From: CAVVNC01 sp963750015 | GTDB taxonomy: Bacteria > Desulfobacterota > Syntrophorhabdia > Syntrophorhabdales > WCHB1-27 | Assembly: GCA_963750015.1 (NCBI GenBank) | Contig: CAVVPU010000134.1 | Location: 1 to 64,000, forward strand | Reading direction: 5' to 3' | Length of the DNA: 64,000 nt | Shown here: positions 62,173 through 64,000 of the stretch, in pieces | Position numbering within the stretch: position 1 is the stretch's first letter | How the letters are laid out: each line of letters begins with the position of its first letter | The notes under the pieces: generated by a model | Seen by the model: the letters and a program-made list of their open reading frames with translations, nothing else | The model's database searches: none | Told to the model about the DNA's origin: nothing | Position numbers and translations under genes: made by a program

Positions 62173-62938
62173 GACTGCCTCGATGAAGACACTCTCCGAT
62201 GTGGAAAGCCCCTGGCAGCGCCTTCCGTGGACGCTGCCGACTGCCTTGCTGATTCTGGCGGTGGCTGTATGGGGGCTCGCCTCTTTCATGGAAAGGCCCG
62301 GCCACAGGCAGCAGGGTGCGCCTCCCATCGACGCGCAGTTTGTCGAGCTGCCGGCCCCGACCGCTTCACATACCATCCAGCCGGAGCGGCCCGTCGCAGT
62401 GCCTAAGCCCAAACCCCTTACACGGATGAGGCAAGAACAGGCCCCCGAGCCTGTCAAAGCGGCTGAGCAGCCCGCGGCGCCGGCGCCTGCCCGCGAAATC
62501 TCCCTCCCGGAAGCCTCCCCCGCATCCGGCGCCGGGACGGGACCCTCTCTTCCGGCCGCCAACCCTTCCGTTCCAGGCGGCACAGGAAGCCCCTTCGGAC
62601 CCCGGGCAGTCTCCCGCGCCCCTTCCGCTGCCGGAAGCCCAGCTGGTGTACAGACGACTCCGCCCGGCTTCGGCGCGGCCTACCTGAACAACCCCAAACC
62701 AGCCTATCCCGCCCTGGCAAGAAAAATGGGGATCGAGGGCAGGGTGACGCTGAAGGTCTTCGTCAGCAAAGAGGGAAAACCCCTTCACCTGGAAGTAGCC
62801 GAGTCCTCCGGTCACGATCTCCTCGACAAGGCAGCCTTCGACGCCGTCAAGGACTGGCGCTTCGTCCCCGCCCGAAAGGGGGACGCATCCTACGACGAGT
62901 GGGTGCAGGTGCCCATAGTGTTCAAGCTCAATAAATAG
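62162..62938 (+). CDS. tonB: TonB protein of the second receptor system
   Basis: Membrane anchor (LPTALLILAVAVWGLASFME), Pro/Ala/Gly-rich spacer, C-terminal domain with NPKPAYPALARKMGIEGRVT and SSGHDLLDKAAFDAVKDWRF. 258 residues; Met 8 (62183) is an alternative start. Overlaps exbD by 11 bases. Confidence 0.92.
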   Translation: MLSETASMKTLSDVESPWQRLPWTLPTALLILAVAVWGLASFMERPGHRQQGAPPIDAQFVELPAPTASHTIQPERPVAVPKPKPLTRMRQEQAPEPVKAAEQPAAPAPAREISLPEASPASGAGTGPSLPAANPSVPGGTGSPFGPRAVSRAPSAAGSPAGVQTTPPGFGAAYLNNPKPAYPALARKMGIEGRVTLKVFVSKEGKPLHLEVAESSGHDLLDKAAFDAVKDWRFVPARKGDASYDEWVQVPIVFKLNK

Positions 62939-63117
62939 CGTGGAGGCTGCGCGAGCGTGGCTTGCGAAAGTTATTGGCTGAATAGCCTGACGTCGGAGGG
63001 GGCCGTTGTCATTTTTTGCCTGGCGAACCCCCGCGGTTGCAAGCATTGCCAATTGTAACGTTCGCTTTGAGCGTGGTCGAGCAAAATCTAGGCTTTCAGG
63101 AAGCTAGGGGGTGAGGT

Positions 63118-64000
63118 CTACTTGACGCAAATCATCAAACCGTAACCGCCACGGCTATCTGTTACCGTTACGACGAGCATCGTTTTGTCGGTAGACAAGA
63201 CACCGTGAAAGCTGACATTGTCGCTTGTAGTGACCGTTCCGTCGCTGGCAATGCTCGCAGTGCCTAAAGACGCGTGCGCAAACGATGGCACGGTCCCATC
63301 ACTCAGGAGCCCGGACCCTACGGTTATGTTGCCGCTGCTGTCCATGACCAGGATTGCACGCTCCCAGCCCTGGTATGAGCAGGTGCCGGTGATGTTAAGC
63401 CCGAACATCCTCCAGTCTCCGGCAAGATCGGCAAGCGTATAGTTGCTTCCCCTCTTTACTCCGATTCTGATACCGTGTCCTGATACTCCGCTGCCCGAGA
63501 TATCCATCGTGCCGATCAAGGCGTTCTTGCTGCCATTCAAAGCTCCCATGTATGTTGATGTTCTGCTTGAGACAAAATACCCGTTGGAAACGCTGTACGT
63601 CTCTGTCGACGGAACGGTAGTGCCGCCCGTGCTCGATAGCAAGGCCGTATAGGTTGCAACGCCGTTATTGAATGTGAGATCCGAATGAATCCATCCGCCG
63701 GAGCTGCCTGCGGCAAATACATGGTTGCTCCATGAGCCCGTCAGGTCGGAAGCCGAAAAGCTCGTTTGTTTGACGTAGAGGCCCAGGGCGGGGCCCGACA
63801 CCCCGCCTGTCGTCGTCGGACCCGAGTCGGGGGCAAAGGTTACCGTGAAGGGCCAGACGTCTTTTACCCGGTTGAACGCTCCGACGGTGGAGCCGTCCCC
63901 CACGGTCCCGCTCGGGTCCACAAAATAGGTGGGACGGCCCGCAGCCGGGCTATACGTCTTGGGTGTGCTGTCCGTTGCCTGTCCGCCGGAGAAAGCGCCG
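63118..64000 (-). CDS. Probable surface or secreted repeat protein, 5' end cut
   Basis: I do not recognise it. The frame is open through the window edge. Visible part ends in two similar beta-rich units of about 80-90 residues: one has DLTGSWSNHVFAAGSSGGWI, the other DLAGDWRMFGLNITGTCSYQ, each running into SNG/SDG turns and a conserved TDS/MDI strand. Ser/Thr/Gly-rich, few charges, no membrane segment. Converges on tonB with 179 bases between; nothing seen in that gap. Confidence 0.7.
   Translation of the reverse strand, partial: GAFSGGQATDSTPKTYSPAAGRPTYFVDPSGTVGDGSTVGAFNRVKDVWPFTVTFAPDSGPTTTGGVSGPALGLYVKQTSFSASDLTGSWSNHVFAAGSSGGWIHSDLTFNNGVATYTALLSSTGGTTVPSTETYSVSNGYFVSSRTSTYMGALNGSKNALIGTMDISGSGVSGHGIRIGVKRGSNYTLADLAGDWRMFGLNITGTCSYQGWERAILVMDSSGNITVGSGLLSDGTVPSFAHASLGTASIASDGTVTTSDNVSFHGVLSTDKTMLVVTVTDSRGGYGLMICVK

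Overview
The window looks like chromosome of a motile Gram-negative bacterium. A deltaproteobacterium (Desulfobacterota, syntroph or sulfate-reducer type) fits best: an outer membrane is implied by L- and P-ring genes and TonB receptors, the flagellar genes show sigma-54 and sigma-28 control, a CsrA-FliW pair sits in the late flagellar operon, and the vitamin B12 genes include a CbiZ-type cobinamide amidohydrolase. The species cannot be named from sequence alone.

Bases 1-44,200 are one flagellar and chemotaxis locus, all on the minus strand. From right to left (direction of transcription): cheY-cheX behind a sigma-28 type promoter; an orphan sigma-54 response regulator; a histidine kinase and response regulator pair leading into flgBC-fliEFGHIJ; fliK-flgD-flgE; fliLMNOPQR-flhBA-flhG-fliA, running on into an HDOD gene and cheB, a HEAT-repeat gene, cheR, cheY, cheA and cheW behind a sigma-54 promoter; then flgFGA-HIJ-flgMN-flgKL-csrA-fliW and a glycosyltransferase; and finally a flagellin gene with its own near-perfect sigma-28 promoter, cut by the window edge. 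The logic is a familiar cascade: sigma-54 activators switch on hook-basal-body operons, FliA and its anti-sigma factor FlgM gate the late genes, and CsrA/FliW probably tune flagellin translation. Oddities are a frameshifted flgD with a duplicated domain, FlhB with NPTT in place of the usual NPTH, no flhF next to flhG, and three sigma-54-like promoters that would start transcription almost on the start codon.

Bases 44,300-50,200 hold housekeeping genes: tRNA-Val(CAC), yebC, ruvCAB, a RodZ-like membrane protein and a long-form purM.

At about 50,200 there is only the 3' half of a tRNA-Arg gene, beginning exactly in the anticodon loop. This is the typical scar of site-specific integration, and its orientation places the inserted DNA to the right. 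To the right lies a cobalamin riboswitch with btuB-btuF-btuC-btuD-cbiZ-tonB (minus strand, capture of B12 and incomplete corrinoids; cbiZ appears frameshifted near its end), then a divergent second TonB module (receptor, exbB, exbD, tonB). Upstream of that receptor is a short promoter-and-terminator-bounded unit that may encode an unrecognised RNA. The window ends inside a gene for a probable surface protein with repeated beta-rich domains. No CRISPR array, rRNA gene, insertion sequence or integrase gene was seen.
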